Assembly (NCBI GenBank): GCA_910574915.1
Contig: CAJTCR010000044.1
Location: 1-45,441, forward strand
Reading direction: 5' to 3'
Length of the DNA: 45,441 nt
DNA from: Eubacteriaceae bacterium
GTDB taxonomy: Bacteria > Bacillota > Clostridia > Lachnospirales > Lachnospiraceae
The notes beneath the pieces were generated by a model. The model was not told the DNA's origin and did not search any database. It worked only from the letters and a program-made list of their open reading frames with translations. This document shows positions 43,681 through 45,441 of the stretch, one piece after another; position 1 is the stretch's first letter, and each line of letters begins with the position of its first letter. The position numbers and the translations under genes are program-made.

Positions 43681-44280
43681 ATGAAAATTGGAGAAGCGCA
43701 GCAAAAATACCGGGCACAGGTAAGGTCTTACCGCGAGCAGAGGTCTGCGCTGTCAAAACAGCTAGAAGACGTCCGCTCCAAAATCAAGCATCTGCCGGGA
43801 GATGGGGAAAGCAGGGAGAAATTTGAATCCGTTGCTGCCACACTGCAACTGACGCTGGATGCAATCGACGAAAAGCAGTCGGAATACGAGAAATATTTGG
43901 AGCAGTTATCGGAGAAATACTGCGCCTATTGGAACGCGACTGTAGCCGAGCAGCAAAAGGACGCGACAAAGGAATATGCCGCTGATGTGGCAAAAGCGAT
44001 GGAAGTCGCACGCCGGCTGATGAAAGGCGCGATCGTACCTGCCTACGATGAAAAAAAGCTGATGGAATTCAGCATGGACATGTACCAGGTGGCAAAAAAC
44101 GTCGGCGCAATGGCAAGGCTTGAGAAACGGGAAAAATACGAATCTCTTTGGAAGGACGACGAGGAAAAGAAAGACTACGATGATCCAAGAGAAGTAGCAA
44201 AAAACGCAGATGCCGGACTGGGCGCACCGGAAATTGTGGATGTGGCAGATACGATGGCATCGGTTGGCGTTACGGAATAA
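43681..44280 (+). CDS. coiled-coil hypothetical protein
   Basis: The 199-residue protein is highly charged. Residues about 5-85 form a coiled coil (YREQRSALSKQLEDVRSKI; LQLTLDAIDEKQSEYEKYLE). A middle helical part (MKGAIVPAYDEKKLMEFSMD) and an acidic tail follow. There is no signal peptide or membrane span. AAGGATGTGATC lies just before ATG 43681. No family was recognised. Confidence 0.65.
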   Translation: MKIGEAQQKYRAQVRSYREQRSALSKQLEDVRSKIKHLPGDGESREKFESVAATLQLTLDAIDEKQSEYEKYLEQLSEKYCAYWNATVAEQQKDATKEYAADVAKAMEVARRLMKGAIVPAYDEKKLMEFSMDMYQVAKNVGAMARLEKREKYESLWKDDEEKKDYDDPREVAKNADAGLGAPEIVDVADTMASVGVTE

Positions 44281-44300
44281 AAATTGCCTAGAGCGAACGA

Positions 44301-44383
44301 ATTTGAATTGCTTTGGTAAATTTTTACAGGAAGGGACGCCGGGAGAGAGGATGAGCATCTTCTCTCCCGGCTGCGCTTCGTAA
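44301..44383 (-). repeat. short copy (B) of the dispersed inverted-repeat element
   Basis: 44301-44347 matches the complement of 1435-1481 at 45 of 47 bases, and 44362-44383 matches the complement of 1205-1226 at 20 of 22. In this copy the centre is only a simple hairpin, CCGGGAGAGA/TCTCTCCCGG around a short GATG..CATC stem, whereas copy A carries about 190 extra bases there. The region 44281-44449 holds no gene. Confidence 0.85.
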
Positions 44384-44449
44384 GTGCTACTAAACAAGCT
44401 CAATATGGTTTGTTCACTGTAGTATTAGAGCAGATCATTACGCATATGG

Positions 44450-44499
44450 AAAAGCCGCAGATATTTTGGAAATAGTTCTGAATATCTGCGGCTTTTTCT
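44450..44499 (+). terminator. intrinsic terminator before the Rpn-like gene
   Basis: AAAAGCCGCAGATATT (44450-44465) pairs with AATATCTGCGGCTTTT (44481-44496) around a 15-base loop and ends in a T-rich run. It closes whatever transcript covers the coiled-coil gene and repeat B. Confidence 0.85.
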
Positions 44500-44515
44500 T
44501 TTACTGTCGTTCGGC

Positions 44516-44545
44516 TTGACGTGTAGGAAGCGGAAGCGTTATAAT
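44516..44545 (+). promoter_or_regulatory. promoter of the Rpn-like gene
   Basis: TTGACG (44516-44521) and TATAAT (44540-44545), 18 bp apart, 23 bp before the start codon. Confidence 0.65.
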
Positions 44546-44568
44546 GAATAAGCAGGAGGATGTACGCA

Positions 44569-45363
44569 ATGACAGACCAAACAGATAAAATCCAATGGCA
44601 TCCAGGCTTTTGCAGTGCAGCAGAACTGGAGCTTATAGAAAATAAAACAGAATTAGAATTTATACGGGAATATAATATTGGGAAAGAGCCTTTGCGCATA
44701 GATCTGCTGATTATTAAAAAGCGTCCGGGAGCAGTGATTAAAAATGAGATAGGGAGTATTTTTAAACAGCATAACCTGCTGGAATACAAAAGTCCCGACG
44801 ACGGCTTTAGCATTGACGATTATTATAAAGCTATCGGATATGCATGTATTTATAAAAGCTTTGGGGAAACAGTAGACGCCATACCTGCCCAGGAGATTAC
44901 AGTATCTTTTTTTCGGGAAGCATATCCAAGGGAATTGATAAAAAGCCTGATGCGGGAGCTGCAAAAACACAGCGGCTTTAAGATCCTGTCAAAAAATGCC
45001 AGGGAAGAGGATGTCTGCCGTTTTTTAGAAACAGTAAGCGGGTATACAAAGCAGGGAGACAAAAATAACGCAGACGCAGTCTTGCAGGTCAGTGTAATGG
45101 CAAACAAGAAACTGTATCAGGCGATAAGGAGGGATTTTGGCATGTGTGAAGCATTAAAAGAGTTAATGAAAGATGAGATTGATAAAGAAGCCGATCTTCG
45201 GGCAGAAATGATTGTGCAGATTAAGGTACAGGAAGCAGAAAAAAAATATCAGGCGGAAATCGAAAAGAAGGTACAAGAAACAGAAAAAAGGTACAGCTTG
45301 AAACAGAAAAAACGAAACAAAACACCATGCAGTCAGACCTTACACCAGTTTACAACTTTTTGA
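44569..45363 (+). CDS. Rpn-like PD-(D/E)XK nuclease family protein
   Basis: The 264-residue protein resembles the Rpn/PD-(D/E)XK transposase-like nuclease families common in Lachnospiraceae. The catalytic pattern is visible as D45 in PLRIDLLIIKK and E72-x-K74 in LLEYKSPD. The C terminus is a charged coiled coil. GGAGG (44555-44559) lies nine bases before ATG 44569, so the earlier ATG 44560 is rejected. The last 25 residues lose the coiled-coil pattern after an A6 run (45284-45289); see findings. Relatives nick DNA and promote RecA-independent recombination. Confidence 0.8.
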   Translation: MTDQTDKIQWHPGFCSAAELELIENKTELEFIREYNIGKEPLRIDLLIIKKRPGAVIKNEIGSIFKQHNLLEYKSPDDGFSIDDYYKAIGYACIYKSFGETVDAIPAQEITVSFFREAYPRELIKSLMRELQKHSGFKILSKNAREEDVCRFLETVSGYTKQGDKNNADAVLQVSVMANKKLYQAIRRDFGMCEALKELMKDEIDKEADLRAEMIVQIKVQEAEKKYQAEIEKKVQETEKRYSLKQKKRNKTPCSQTLHQFTTF

Positions 45364-45441
45364 TTTTTTTGAACCCTGATAAAACGTAGCCCTCTATTAT
45401 TTTAATAAATGACTGCGCTTTTTTTACAGTTTCGAGGGATT

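Overview
The window looks like a chromosomal segment of a spore-forming, probably motile, low-to-mid-GC Clostridia, most likely a member of the Lachnospiraceae. The reasons are strong AGGAGG-type ribosome binding sites, a perfect CIRCE element before groES-groEL, a division/cell-wall (dcw) cluster joined to the sporulation genes spoIIGA-sigE, a sigG gene, Spo0A-type boxes, and families common in that group (DUF2089, DUF1540, DUF2200, Rpn-type nuclease, glutamine-type ABC uptake). No rRNA, tRNA, CRISPR array or complete insertion sequence was seen. The genus is not determined.

Layout. 1-830: a very AT-rich three-gene operon (DUF2089 regulator plus two small membrane proteins) with its own promoter and terminator. 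830-1640: no gene, but two large inverted-repeat elements; part of the second recurs near 44.3 kb. 1650-5630: small membrane protein, alaS, a convergent XRE regulator and an unknown 100-residue protein. 5727-10980: groS-groL under CIRCE, a DegV protein, purA behind a structured leader, and a HAD hydrolase. 11014-13880 (minus strand): an amino-acid ABC importer operon (lipoprotein, permease, ATPase, small membrane protein). 13943-14056: a candidate small RNA with C-rich loops and its own terminator. 14085-20799: SEC-C protein, glyoxalase-like protein, chemotaxis receptor, small membrane protein, thrS, a DUF1540 cysteine-rich protein and a zinc-dependent phospholipase C-like protein.

20811-34990 is the core of the window. 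A short Spo0E-like phosphatase gene sits behind three Spo0A-type boxes spaced exactly 20 bp apart. Next come the dcw genes mraZ (with an apparent MraZ operator), rsmH, ftsL, two class B penicillin-binding proteins, mraY, murD, ftsW, ftsQ and ftsZ, then spoIIGA and sigE. murE, murF, murG and ftsA are not in this cluster. 35013-39530: a metallo-beta-lactamase/beta-CASP protein, a D-Ala-D-Ala carboxypeptidase, a DUF2200 protein, and sigG on the opposite strand with a sigma-G-like promoter. 39556-43578: a two-component system and an acetyltransferase. 43681-45441: a coiled-coil protein, the second repeat copy, and a PD-(D/E)XK (Rpn-like) nuclease whose 3' end may be frameshifted.

Together the central genes make and divide the cell wall and switch it to sporulation. 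Spo0A~P would drive spoIIGA-sigE and probably the Spo0E-like brake; SpoIIGA matures pro-sigma-E; sigma-G acts later in the forespore. Start codons were moved inward from the longest reading frame wherever a good ribosome binding site and family length supported it.
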